Source of the DNA: PMNU01 sp035479875
GTDB lineage: Bacteria > Patescibacteriota > Saccharimonadia > Saccharimonadales > UBA4665
Direction: 5' to 3'
Assembly: GCA_035479875.1 (NCBI GenBank)
Contig: DATIIH010000012.1
Location: 89,823 to 153,822 of the forward strand
Length of the DNA: 64,000 nucleotides
Positions 1-7,968 of this stretch are shown piece by piece (positions within the stretch are counted from its first letter, which is position 1; the number at the start of each line of letters is the position of its first letter). The notes under the pieces were generated by a model that was not told the origin of the DNA, ran no database searches, and worked only from the letters and a program-made list of their open reading frames with translations. The position numbers were made by a program, and so were the translations under genes.

Positions 1-1
1 A

Positions 2-415
2 GACGCGACCGATGAGTGGCATGCTGACGCCACAACCCGCACCTATCGAGCGCTCATCGAGGCCGGCCGCGCCAACAGCACTATGAGCAAAGCTCTAAAA
101 TCTGTCATGGTCACCCCTGATGGCAGGGCCGAGCGACACGCGGCAGGCGGCAGACGAAGTGGCGATACCCGCAGTCAACGGCGAACCACCAATAGAGCGC
201 TCAGCGCCATGGCCGGTGAATACAACAACACAGGCAGGCTTGAACACAGCGCCGGACGATCACCCATCAGCCAAAGCATGTTGAGTATTGTAGGTGGTAA
301 GTTCGACGAGCGGGTTCTTAACCGACCTTTGTCGGGTGTGAGCAATGGCGATTTGCGGAGTATTTGTTCGGCTGTCAGCACTGCTGTCAATCGCCGCTTG
401 GCGCAACGCCACTAG
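2..415 (+). CDS. Hypothetical protein, C-terminal part only
   Basis: This reading frame is open to the left edge of the window and ends at TAG 413-415, so the true start lies upstream. The visible 137 residues are basic and rich in Arg, Ser and Ala, with no membrane segment and no motif I recognise. An internal ATG at 83 could also be the start of a 110-residue protein, but nothing resembling a Shine-Dalgarno precedes it and the frame is open further upstream. It points toward the diaminopropionate operon but is separated from it by about 130 nt. Function unknown; that it is coding at all is a moderate inference. Confidence 0.4.
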   Translation, partial: DATDEWHADATTRTYRALIEAGRANSTMSKALKSVMVTPDGRAERHAAGGRRSGDTRSQRRTTNRALSAMAGEYNNTGRLEHSAGRSPISQSMLSIVGGKFDERVLNRPLSGVSNGDLRSICSAVSTAVNRRLAQRH

Positions 416-545
416 CCGTACCTAGCCGCCACTAAAACTGCGTACATATTAACGCTTGCGCGTTGCTAAGAGTTGTAGTAGTATTGCGGCTATTAGAACA
501 ATGGAATGAGCCGATTGCCGGGCGTATCCTCACAGAGATGCCACG

Positions 546-1580
546 ATGACCGATTATTCCCCACGGAAGTTGGTACAGTTTATGCCACATACATATAGTC
601 CGGTTGATTGGGAAGGCCTCATCGGTAACACACCCCTGGTTAGACTGCGCAGGTTACTGCCTGACGGAGCGTTTCAAGTGTACGCCAAACTTGAGATGTT
701 CAACTTGGGCGGTAGCATGAAGGACCGGTCCAGCCTGAACATGCTTGAATCAGGACTAAAAGCAGGTCGGATCAAGACGGATACCACTGTTGTCGAATCG
801 AGCTCCGGCAACATGGGAATTGGTATGGCCCAGGCCTGCAAACGCCATGGCCTGCGCTTTATTTGCGTCGTAGACGAGCGCACCAATCAGCAGAACATCA
901 AAATGTTACGCGCCCTGGGAGCGATTATCGATATGGTTAAGCAGCCGAGCGATGGCAAGAGCCTGCTAGAAGCCAGATTACAAAGAGTTCGCGAGCTGCT
1001 AGAGGCCAACCCCAACAGCTACTGGCCCAACCAATATACAAATGTCGCCAATCCGGCGGCCTATCAAGGCATGATGCACGAGATTGATGCCGCCCTAAAT
1101 GGCAAGATTGATTTCCTATTCTGCGCTACCGGAACCTGCGGCACCGTCCGAGGTTGTGCGGACTACATAAAGCGCCACAAGCTGCCGACGACCGTAGTGG
1201 CCGTCGATGCGGTTGGCAGCGTGATCTTTGGTGGCACACCCAAGCCACGTCTTATCCCAGGCCATGGTGCCGCAATTAAACCCCCTCTGTTCCGCGACGG
1301 CTTAGCCGACGAGGTCATACACATGAGTGACCATGACTGTGTCGTAGGCTGCCGATATTTGAGAGAAACGGAATCTATCCTGGCCGGCGGCTCATCGGGC
1401 GCGATTGTATCGGCCCTGTTGCAGTACGCGCCGAATATTCCCGCAGACGCCAACGTTGTCCTGATCCTGGGTGACCGCGGGGACCGCTATTTGGACACCG
1501 TGTATAACGACGAATGGGTGCAGGCCCACATCGAAAGTTCTGTATTACATAAAACACTGGAGGTACCTTATGCAGTCTAA
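546..1580 (+). CDS. sbnA: SbnA-like PLP-dependent 2,3-diaminopropionate pathway synthase
   Basis: Cysteine-synthase-fold PLP enzyme of 344 residues, the usual family length. The N-terminus carries the IGNTPLVRL signature (residues 26-34), the PLP lysine is K59 in GGSMKDR, and the substrate/PLP loop ESSSGNMG follows near residue 84. In staphylococci SbnA joins O-phospho-L-serine and L-glutamate into N-(2-amino-2-carboxyethyl)-L-glutamate. The assignment over plain cysteine synthase rests mainly on the next gene, an SbnB-like dehydrogenase that overlaps it by 11 nt. The start is uncertain: ATG 546 or in-frame ATG 585, which begins just before the family signature. The 130 nt upstream hold a small hairpin (451-464) but no promoter I can assign confidently. 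Confidence 0.85.
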   Translation: MTDYSPRKLVQFMPHTYSPVDWEGLIGNTPLVRLRRLLPDGAFQVYAKLEMFNLGGSMKDRSSLNMLESGLKAGRIKTDTTVVESSSGNMGIGMAQACKRHGLRFICVVDERTNQQNIKMLRALGAIIDMVKQPSDGKSLLEARLQRVRELLEANPNSYWPNQYTNVANPAAYQGMMHEIDAALNGKIDFLFCATGTCGTVRGCADYIKRHKLPTTVVAVDAVGSVIFGGTPKPRLIPGHGAAIKPPLFRDGLADEVIHMSDHDCVVGCRYLRETESILAGGSSGAIVSALLQYAPNIPADANVVLILGDRGDRYLDTVYNDEWVQAHIESSVLHKTLEVPYAV

Positions 1581-2577
1581 CGACAATCTACTGGTCATTG
1601 GCGGCCAAGATATAGCCAAGATTCTTGACGGACAAGAGTTGGCAATCATCGACATCATCAAAGCAACATACGAAGCACACGCCAAAGCTCAAACATCAGT
1701 TCCTCACTCTATCTTTCTGCGTTTTCCCGATCGGCCACAAGACCGCATTATCGGACTGCCGGCTTATGTGGGCGGAGAGCAACCCATAGCGGGCATGAAG
1801 TGGGTCGCTTCGTTCCCTGGCAACATCAAACACGAGTTGCCGCGGGCTTCAGCAAGTTTGGTGCTAAACAGCATGGACAACGGTCGGCCATATGCATTCC
1901 TCGAAGCCTCCCTTATCAATATGCAACGAACGGCCGCCAGCGCTGCTCTTGCGGCCAAGATGTTCTGCCGCCAAGAGCCCAAAGAACTAAGCCTTATCGG
2001 CTGCGGACCCATCAACCTATCAGTCTGCCGTTTCGTGAAGGCGGCACTGCCGAGCGTTACTAAAGTTCGGCTCTACGACCTTGACCAAGCGCGTGCCGAA
2101 TCGTTTGCTAAGACAGTAACATCCTTGACTGGATGCGAAGTTGAGGTGGCAGCGAGTAGCCAAGCAGCTATTCAAGACAGCCTACTTATTTCTTTTGGAA
2201 CGACTGCTGCCCAGCCTTATTTGGACGACGCGAAGTTATTTGCCGACAACAGCGTTGTTTTACATGTGTCGCTGCGCGACTTAGCCCCCTCTGTCATTAC
2301 GTCTGCAACAAACGTCGTCGACGATCTCGACCATGTCAACCGGGAAGAGACCAGTATCTACCTAACGGCCCAAGAACTGGGTCGGACAGACTTCGTAACG
2401 GCTAACATCGGCGACCTGTTGGTTGGTACCAAATCTATGCCCACCAACAATAAGCCGATTATCTTCTCACCATTCGGACTCGGCATATTGGACGTCAAGC
2501 TCGGACAATACGTTTATGACCAAGCTCAATCTAAAAACATTGGCCAGACGATTGCCAATTTCTTTCCGAACGCATAG
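1570..2577 (+). CDS. sbnB: SbnB-like N-(2-amino-2-carboxyethyl)-L-glutamate dehydrogenase
   Basis: Ornithine-cyclodeaminase/mu-crystallin family NAD-dependent enzyme of 335 residues. The start ATG at 1570 is chosen because GGAGGT lies just upstream; the gene overlaps the end of the SbnA-like gene by 11 nt, so the two are translationally coupled. Visible features are the family segment GLPAYVGG near residue 65, NMQRTAASAALAA before the nucleotide fold, and the Rossmann motif IGCGPINLS. SbnB oxidatively cleaves the SbnA product to L-2,3-diaminopropionate plus 2-oxoglutarate. The adjacent SbnA-like synthase makes this function far more likely than ornithine cyclodeamination. Confidence 0.82.
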   Translation: MQSNDNLLVIGGQDIAKILDGQELAIIDIIKATYEAHAKAQTSVPHSIFLRFPDRPQDRIIGLPAYVGGEQPIAGMKWVASFPGNIKHELPRASASLVLNSMDNGRPYAFLEASLINMQRTAASAALAAKMFCRQEPKELSLIGCGPINLSVCRFVKAALPSVTKVRLYDLDQARAESFAKTVTSLTGCEVEVAASSQAAIQDSLLISFGTTAAQPYLDDAKLFADNSVVLHVSLRDLAPSVITSATNVVDDLDHVNREETSIYLTAQELGRTDFVTANIGDLLVGTKSMPTNNKPIIFSPFGLGILDVKLGQYVYDQAQSKNIGQTIANFFPNA

Positions 2578-2583
2578 ACTGGA

Positions 2584-3705
2584 TTGCCATACACCATGCT
2601 ACCTAAACAATATTTGCATAGCTGGGTAGACATCGACACTCAGGCTATTACCAAGAACATCCAGTTCCTGGCCGATTGCGCCAAAAAGAACGGCAAAGAC
2701 TTTATGCTTATGGTCAAGGCCGACGCCTACGGACATGGCCTGGTAGAAGTATCCCAGCTCGCAGAACAAATGGATGCCGTGTTTCTTGGCGTTGCCAACC
2801 TAGAAGATGTTATGACGCTGCGCCGAGAGGGTATCAAGACACCGGTACTCCTGTGCACCGAACCGTCCCCCGACAATCTGCCGCTGCTACAAAAACACTC
2901 TGTTGTACCAGTCGTAGGATCGCTGCCTTTTCTAAAAGCTGTTATGAGCTTTAACCGCAAATCGACGCTTGGTTTTCATCTTAAGATAAACAGCGGTCTG
3001 GGTCGCTATGGCTTTAGTCCGGAAGCAATGCCAGAAGTGTTGGCCGCCTTGGGCGATACCGCACCAGCGCTGCAAGGTGTCCTGACGCATTATAGTTCGG
3101 CCGACAATCCCCAGAAGACCAAGCAAGAGTTCGACCGTTTTTGGCAGGCCTTCGAGTTGATACAAAACGCTGGCCACACTCCGCGCTATATCCATGCCAG
3201 TAATAGCGCGGCCACGGCCTGGTTCGACGAATCACAAACAAATCTGGTACGGCTCGGGCTGTCAGCCTACGGCTTGCAACCGTCGGACACCAAACTTCTA
3301 CCGCTCGCGCCGACTCTGCGTTGGTGTACGCGCCTCACCTCTATATCGCATGCAGCCAAAGGTGATCGCGCCGGCTACGGGGGCACTTGGGTGGCCGAGC
3401 AAGACAGCGTTATTGGCGTCATGTCTCTTGGGTACAGCGATGGATTCCGACGTACACCACGTCATCAGGAATACGTGCTTTGCGGCGGCAAACGGCTACC
3501 AATCATCGGTAATGTCATGATGAACCACACTATTCTTGACCTCACAGACGTACACAAAGAGCTGGCCGTGGGCGATGAGATCGTCGTCGTTGGCAGCCAA
3601 GGCTCCGAACAGCTAACTCTAGAAAAGGTCGCCGAGCAACTCGGCACCAGCAACGAAGAAGTAGTCACCACCATATCGCCACATCTACCGCGTTTTTATA
3701 TATAA
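2584..3705 (+). CDS. alr: Alanine-racemase-family PLP enzyme, possibly a diaminopropionate racemase
   Basis: Fold-type III PLP racemase of about 370 residues. K45 in MVKADAYGHG (counting from TTG) is the PLP lysine, and RAGYGGTW near residue 260 holds the Tyr that acts as second catalytic base in alanine racemase; the C-terminal beta domain has the typical GNVMMNHTILDLT segment. It starts 6 nt after the SbnB-like stop, at TTG 2584 or ATG 2596; neither has a strong Shine-Dalgarno, so coupling is likely. The family converts L- to D-alanine for peptidoglycan. Its place in an SbnA-SbnB operon suggests, as inference only, that the substrate is 2,3-diaminopropionate or that D-Ala and diaminopropionate are used together. 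Confidence 0.85.
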   Translation: MPYTMLPKQYLHSWVDIDTQAITKNIQFLADCAKKNGKDFMLMVKADAYGHGLVEVSQLAEQMDAVFLGVANLEDVMTLRREGIKTPVLLCTEPSPDNLPLLQKHSVVPVVGSLPFLKAVMSFNRKSTLGFHLKINSGLGRYGFSPEAMPEVLAALGDTAPALQGVLTHYSSADNPQKTKQEFDRFWQAFELIQNAGHTPRYIHASNSAATAWFDESQTNLVRLGLSAYGLQPSDTKLLPLAPTLRWCTRLTSISHAAKGDRAGYGGTWVAEQDSVIGVMSLGYSDGFRRTPRHQEYVLCGGKRLPIIGNVMMNHTILDLTDVHKELAVGDEIVVVGSQGSEQLTLEKVAEQLGTSNEEVVTTISPHLPRFYI

Positions 3706-3724
3706 TCCTTTGCCCGCGTAAGTT

Positions 3725-3730
3725 TATACT
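3725..3730 (+). promoter_or_regulatory. -10 box of a leaderless gene
   Basis: TATACT lies 6 nt before ATG 3737 with no Shine-Dalgarno between. Transcription would start at or next to the start codon. Confidence 0.5.
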
Positions 3731-3736
3731 AGGCGT

Positions 3737-4399
3737 ATGAGCTACGACGTCTTGGCCGACCCACGCGATATTGGTGTCAAAGTCATTGAGGGTTTTGCCG
3801 ATCCATCAGAAGTTAGCGCAGTTTTAAGAGAAACTCAAGACGCCAGTAGGGTACAGTGGTTCGATGCGCACAAGACATACGTCAACCAACGTGGGTTAAC
3901 GATTGTTCAAAACCATTTTGTATACGCATTAAAGCTTGGCAGAGGAGATCAGTCGCCTTTAGCGGCATTGCCCGCAACCGTAGCTCTGTATCGACGAACA
4001 GAACAATTCATTAGAAGCCTGTCTCCATTCTTTGCGTCCTTAGCGGGTTGGCAGGCAGATGAGCTCTCCTTGCATTTGTACGATGATCCCGATGTAGGCT
4101 TAAGCAGACACCGAGATAACAGGCGCTTTGTTGGATTGATCGCTATAGTTGCGGTTGACGGCGAATGTGACTTAGTGATTACGCATGATGGGGAAGATAT
4201 GGCCTTGCCCGTAAGACCGGGCGCGCTGAGCCTCCTTAGAGCTCCAGGGCTTATTGATGCGGACGCTGAAATCAGGCCAGAGCATGGTGTGCATAATCTG
4301 AGAACCGACACTCGTCTTTCGATGATGCTTAGAGCTAACGACAGGCCGGCAGAACCTGTTCCGGGCTCTCAATATAACAACTGGAACGGCATTATTTAA
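3737..4399 (+). CDS. 2-oxoglutarate/Fe(II)-dependent oxygenase-like protein
   Basis: Soluble protein of 220 residues. It has the facial-triad pattern of 2OG-Fe(II) oxygenases: H115-R-D117, then a distal H186 (or H183) in PEHGVHNL, and R193 seven residues later in the position that normally binds 2-oxoglutarate. The strands around these (GLIAIVAV, GALSLLRAP) fit a double-stranded beta-helix. The family hydroxylates or demethylates amino acids, nucleic acids or small molecules; the substrate cannot be read from the sequence. It follows the diaminopropionate operon on the same strand but has its own -10 box, so a shared pathway is only a possibility. Confidence 0.6.
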   Translation: MSYDVLADPRDIGVKVIEGFADPSEVSAVLRETQDASRVQWFDAHKTYVNQRGLTIVQNHFVYALKLGRGDQSPLAALPATVALYRRTEQFIRSLSPFFASLAGWQADELSLHLYDDPDVGLSRHRDNRRFVGLIAIVAVDGECDLVITHDGEDMALPVRPGALSLLRAPGLIDADAEIRPEHGVHNLRTDTRLSMMLRANDRPAEPVPGSQYNNWNGII

Positions 4400-4445
4400 A
4401 ACTGTCGCCAACGAGTATGCACGGCTATAGTTCTTCGGCTGAGCC

Positions 4446-5213
4446 TTATACTCGCAGCTCATGGAGGAGGGCTTTGGCTTTGTCGGCGTCAATATAAGCA
4501 CCCGTCTTGATAGAACTGCCCACAATCGCACCGTCGGCAAAGCCGAGCAGTTGCTTTGCGTTAGCCGCGTTGAGCCCGCTGCCGATCAAAACCGGACAAT
4601 TCGCTGCCCGTTTAGCCGTTTTGCAATCTTGCATACTCGGCGGGAGGCCGGTCCAATCACCGGTGATAATAAGCGCGTCGCTCCCATGCTTGAATGCCTC
4701 CCTAGCAGAATCACTAAGTGACTTGCTGCTCAGCATTTTGGCGTGCTTTACATGAATATCAGTAAGCAGCACGAGGTCGCGGGCCCCAAGCGTGTCTTTA
4801 AGCGCCATCAGCTCTTTGGCCTGTCCATATATACGACCCCACTCAGTGACCACGTCATCTACGAACACATCCAGCCGTACAAACGGCACGCCTACCTTAT
4901 GGGCGACCTTGATGGTTTGAGGCATGTCGTAAATGATCTCCATGCCGACCGGTATGGTTGCTTTGGCTAACAATGCCTTCATGACAACTTCAAAAGCTTG
5001 TATGGTAGACCGGCTCGCGCCAATTTGGTGTGGCTGGTCGTTGTCGTTCTCGACCAACGCACCGTCAAAGCCAGCAGACTGCAAAGTCTGTAGATCTGCC
5101 ACCGCTTTTTTCGTCACTTCGTCCATGCCGGGGTGTGTCGGATAGCCAGGCAGGGCAGGCAGGTGAATCATCCCGATTAACGGCTTTTTGGCGCTAAACA
5201 ATGTATGAAACAT
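4446..5213 (-). CDS. BtpA/SgcQ family protein
   Basis: BtpA-family TIM-barrel-like protein of 255 residues. The start ATG at 5213 is chosen because the characteristic LIGMIHLPALPG begins at residue 11; further family segments are GFDGALVENDND near residue 55 and DALIITGDWTG near residue 180, ending with the phosphate-loop-like LIGSGLN and DGAIVGSSIK. BtpA was named for photosystem I accumulation in cyanobacteria, but most members are in non-photosynthetic bacteria and their reaction is unknown; the fold suggests a sugar- or nucleoside-phosphate substrate. The first codons overlap the end of the upstream gene by 20 nt, so the two form an operon controlled by the attenuator at 6332-6503. Confidence 0.85.
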   Translation of the reverse strand: MFHTLFSAKKPLIGMIHLPALPGYPTHPGMDEVTKKAVADLQTLQSAGFDGALVENDNDQPHQIGASRSTIQAFEVVMKALLAKATIPVGMEIIYDMPQTIKVAHKVGVPFVRLDVFVDDVVTEWGRIYGQAKELMALKDTLGARDLVLLTDIHVKHAKMLSSKSLSDSAREAFKHGSDALIITGDWTGLPPSMQDCKTAKRAANCPVLIGSGLNAANAKQLLGFADGAIVGSSIKTGAYIDADKAKALLHELRV

Positions 5214-6309
5214 GGTGAACCTCCTGAGTGAGCGGCAACGTCTTGCCCCATTTCCAATTCTGCTTCCACGCTTCGCCACCGGACCACGTCTCAGTGTGGT
5301 CAGGGAGTATACCCGTAAAATCGCCGCTGGCAGCGAGGACCGACAAATTGCCAAGCCGGACAATCTCGGCCGGCACATCCATTAGCTGGCCGCCCAGCAC
5401 ATAGTCGTTGGCGGCGTCAACAAAGCCGGCACGTATGGCGTCGGACCACGGCTGCAAAAATGGCGAAGGGATAATCTTGCCCGTTAAATCCGGCTCAATG
5501 TGGCCGGCATTAGTTACCCGCAGTTTAGTCGGCCGCATAAAGGTTTTGGGTAATGCCTCGAAACTGTCGGCGATGGTTTCGAGCTCGCCGTTCGTACTGT
5601 TAGGGCAGTGAGCATTAAGAAAACCATAGATGTTATCGGGCATGTGGCTATACAAAAAATATACACTGAACGGTTGCTCGGCCATTGTGCCTGCTTGCAT
5701 CGCACTTTTTAGACTATCAACCATCGTTCCCCAGGCGCCAACCTCCACAAAGCTTATCGGCCGCGAGCTGGTAAAGCCCAGCTCAACTAACAGGCGCTGC
5801 ACTAGGGGATCCTGAATCTCTGAGGTGCTGCCCGCTTCGTCTTGTTCATCGTCTACGCCCCAGAGCTGCCGATTAAAGACCGGGTTATGCAGATCATCCG
5901 CCTGGACGGGGTACTTTTGGCCACCGAGCGTTATGAGTTTCTGGGCGATGTGATAGAAAGGTGTTGCATCACGCGCTGGGAAGATAACAGTACCTCCTGG
6001 GCAGTCTTGCAAGACGGCGTCAACAAAGGAAACCGCCAAGGGCCCAATGGCCTCACGACCTACCGCATAGAACGCCTGTGCGCCTTTTGTGATTAGGCTC
6101 TCTGTGTCGTTAGCTCCATCTTGCGTGAGCTTATCAAACAGCGATTGAGCAAATCGAGCCGCCAGGTCCTTACTATTAAGGTCGGGTGCGGCTTTTGCCA
6201 TGTCTAGGGCGAAGTCGGTTTGCAAGCCCGATAGATGGGCGTCGTTAACCCGCTCATCACCGCAGGTCGTATGCGGATAGGGCGACAGCGCCGCGTTATA
6301 GTTTGTCAT
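5194..6309 (-). CDS. Unknown protein, first gene of attenuator-controlled operon
   Basis: Soluble protein of 371 residues, not confidently assigned. It starts at ATG 6309 behind GGAGGA. A central stretch (VIFPARDATPFYHIAQKL, roughly residues 105-122), preceded by a helix with GPLAVSF, weakly recalls the 'FLSRDGYLL' segment in the second domain of large HAD-superfamily proteins of the COG5610 type; the HAD catalytic DxD motif itself is not seen. The 3' end overlaps the BtpA-family gene by 20 nt, implying a joint function. Expression appears to be set by a leader peptide and terminator/antiterminator switch just upstream. Confidence 0.6.
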   Translation of the reverse strand: MTNYNAALSPYPHTTCGDERVNDAHLSGLQTDFALDMAKAAPDLNSKDLAARFAQSLFDKLTQDGANDTESLITKGAQAFYAVGREAIGPLAVSFVDAVLQDCPGGTVIFPARDATPFYHIAQKLITLGGQKYPVQADDLHNPVFNRQLWGVDDEQDEAGSTSEIQDPLVQRLLVELGFTSSRPISFVEVGAWGTMVDSLKSAMQAGTMAEQPFSVYFLYSHMPDNIYGFLNAHCPNSTNGELETIADSFEALPKTFMRPTKLRVTNAGHIEPDLTGKIIPSPFLQPWSDAIRAGFVDAANDYVLGGQLMDVPAEIVRLGNLSVLAASGDFTGILPDHTETWSGGEAWKQNWKWGKTLPLTQEVHHVSYIV

Positions 6310-6331
6310 GATATCCTCCAGTTCAGATAAT

Positions 6332-6357
6332 AAAAAAGCTCCCTGTGACCGGGAGCT
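6332..6357 (-). terminator. Leader terminator (attenuator)
   Basis: On the minus strand a perfect 7-bp stem AGCTCCC / GGGAGCT (arms 6351-6357 and 6337-6343) with a 7-nt loop GGTCACA runs straight into six T residues. It lies between the leader ORF and the Shine-Dalgarno of the 5194-6309 gene, so it would end transcription before the gene unless disrupted. Its upstream arm (extended to 6350-6360) can instead pair with 6396-6406, forming an antiterminator. Confidence 0.75.
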
Positions 6358-6381
6358 GTCTGGAGCCTAGTAATTTTTAGA

Positions 6382-6462
6382 TTAACACATACAAGGACAA
6401 CTCCCGCTAATACGCGAGTTGCGGCGACGGACTTCGACTGATACGAAGAAAGTAGTCTTCAT
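6382..6462 (-). CDS. Leader peptide ORF, 26 aa, Arg cluster then CPCMC end
   Basis: Short ORF beginning at ATG 6462, about 13 nt after the -10 box, with no Shine-Dalgarno, and ending at TAA 6382-6384. The peptide starts MKTTFFVSV, has Arg at residues 12-14 and 17, and ends Cys-Pro-Cys-Met-Cys. The codons for residues 14-24 run through both arms of a leader hairpin (6416-6421 with 6398-6403). A ribosome paused on the Arg codons would free segment 6396-6406 to form the antiterminator; one paused on the Cys codons would cover it and favour termination. That is the layout of a translation-dependent attenuator. The sensed signal is not known. Confidence 0.6.
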   Translation of the reverse strand: MKTTFFVSVEVRRRNSRISGSCPCMC

Positions 6463-6474
6463 AACGCTTACAAT

Positions 6475-6503
6475 AGCATAATTAGCCGATCCCGACCAGT
6501 CAA
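6475..6503 (-). promoter_or_regulatory. Promoter of the attenuated operon
   Basis: On the minus strand TTGACT (6498-6503), a 17-bp spacer and TATGCT (6475-6480) form a near-consensus housekeeping promoter. The predicted transcript starts within a few bases of the leader-peptide ATG at 6462, leaving a leader of about 150 nt before the first structural gene. Confidence 0.7.
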
Positions 6504-6549
6504 TTAGCATAAACCGGTAGTCGCTAAGTGTGTTTGTTATGATTACAGC

Positions 6550-6693
6550 ATGACTCTAATCACATGTTACGTAATTGGCGGTGCGCCGCTGGACGGGAGA
6601 ACGACGTTCTTTAATCCGAGCCACGAAAGCCCGGTAACTCTGTATCTGCCAGGGCTAGATCTTACCAATAACCGCGACTTTGCCAGGGATTAG
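6550..6693 (+). CDS. Possible small leaderless protein (47 aa)
   Basis: ORF from ATG 6550 to TAG 6691-6693. A TATGAT hexamer at 6538-6543 sits 6 nt before the ATG, the same spacing seen at many leaderless genes in this window. The peptide starts MTLITCYVIGG and contains TFFNPSHES and LPGLDLTNN; it looks protein-like but matches nothing I know. Its last 39 nt run antisense into the 3' end of the convergent GT2 gene. No -35 box is convincing. Confidence 0.35.
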   Translation: MTLITCYVIGGAPLDGRTTFFNPSHESPVTLYLPGLDLTNNRDFARD

Positions 6694-7956
6694 ACTGCCC
6701 GTAGCGCCATGCAAAGCGGGGCGGACATCGCCATCCGACACGGCTGAATCTTCATCCAAGACTGCAACAACTTGCTCATCTGTGCCAAGTCCATACGTCT
6801 CCCTATCAACTGCCCTGATAACGCTTAACGTCGTGTCCAGTGGTGCTATGCTCCCCTCGCCGCTAAAGACACCCACATGACCCGTTGCGCGTATTGCTCC
6901 CAGCCTCTCTTGCGTCAATACTCCTCTTTCGGCGCCGACAATAGCACGCGGAGAAACATTCATCACTTGACCAGGGATATATCGTATGGCTGTTGCGCTC
7001 GGCAAACGTCGTTGAACTTGAACCGAAACGCAAATCGACTCCCACTCACGACCTGAAGGGTATCGTATATCGTGGTCACGGAATAACGACGCTCGATAAG
7101 CGGTGTTTGGGCCAGCCAGGTATCGATAAGGTGGCTCCAGCAAGTAGTCGGCAATGTCACGCTCGGCTAGATCAAAGTAACCGCGCAGACCCGTAGTGCC
7201 CAATAAATCGCCGTAGCCTTTGGCGTCTGACAGCCTCAGGAGCGTACCACCCTCTGTCTTTATCTCATAGACGGATGGCCCCACGCCAACCATTACATTT
7301 GGATACTCCGCAAATGCAGAGGACACTGCGCGCGCGTAGCCAGCCTCGGCTTCGCAATCTGCATCGGTCTGTGCAATGACTGCGCACGCGAGGTCAGTCT
7401 CACAATGATCAATAATAAAGTCTACCACCGCCTGCCGGGTGGGGCCTATACCTGGTACGGGCGCAGCAACAACGTTCCCGCCCAGCTTTTGCGTAACAGC
7501 GGTTGTACCATCGACCGAATTATTGTCGCCTACTACGACAGCTATCGGCACATCGGCATCTTGCCTTTGAAATGAAGCAATAAGACTGGTGAGATTTGCC
7601 TCTTCATTCAAGGCAGGTACCGCTACGTACATAATGCCGAGTTCGCCGCTTCTGATACCGCTAATCTGTCCGAGAGTACGCTGTATCTTTTGGAGTAGGA
7701 GCTGGCTCGGTGGGACCACTTCGGCTCCCGAGACAACGGTGTCCAGCCAGCGTAGGTGCTGGCCGCTATTAGCGCCCACCTGTAGTTCGTCATTGGCGGC
7801 AACCAGGACTCCGGGGAGTCCAATACCCTCCGCCTGGGCGTAGTCGGTGCAATAATCTCCTAGCAGTGCATTACCCGTATCCACTGCGGTATACAAGGCA
7901 GCCTCTATCGAGTGCGGCGTTGCAATCGTGTGTGTACCTGGCGGCAAGATGGGCAT
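6655..7956 (-). CDS. GT2-family glycosyltransferase with extra N-terminal region
   Basis: Protein of 433 residues. After about 105 residues of unknown type, a GT-A glycosyltransferase 2 domain begins with VAVPALNEEANL, followed by the nucleotide-sugar loop VVGDNNSVDG and the metal-binding QTDADCE motif near residue 200. No transmembrane helices are evident, so it is probably cytosolic or membrane-associated rather than a processive polymer synthase. Donor and acceptor cannot be told from sequence. It starts at ATG 7956, 12 nt after the stop of the upstream gene (7969-8775), so the two probably share a transcript. Confidence 0.7.
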   Translation of the reverse strand: MPILPPGTHTIATPHSIEAALYTAVDTGNALLGDYCTDYAQAEGIGLPGVLVAANDELQVGANSGQHLRWLDTVVSGAEVVPPSQLLLQKIQRTLGQISGIRSGELGIMYVAVPALNEEANLTSLIASFQRQDADVPIAVVVGDNNSVDGTTAVTQKLGGNVVAAPVPGIGPTRQAVVDFIIDHCETDLACAVIAQTDADCEAEAGYARAVSSAFAEYPNVMVGVGPSVYEIKTEGGTLLRLSDAKGYGDLLGTTGLRGYFDLAERDIADYLLEPPYRYLAGPNTAYRASLFRDHDIRYPSGREWESICVSVQVQRRLPSATAIRYIPGQVMNVSPRAIVGAERGVLTQERLGAIRATGHVGVFSGEGSIAPLDTTLSVIRAVDRETYGLGTDEQVVAVLDEDSAVSDGDVRPALHGATGSLIPGKVAVIGKI

Positions 7957-7968
7957 AGGTTGGTTATC

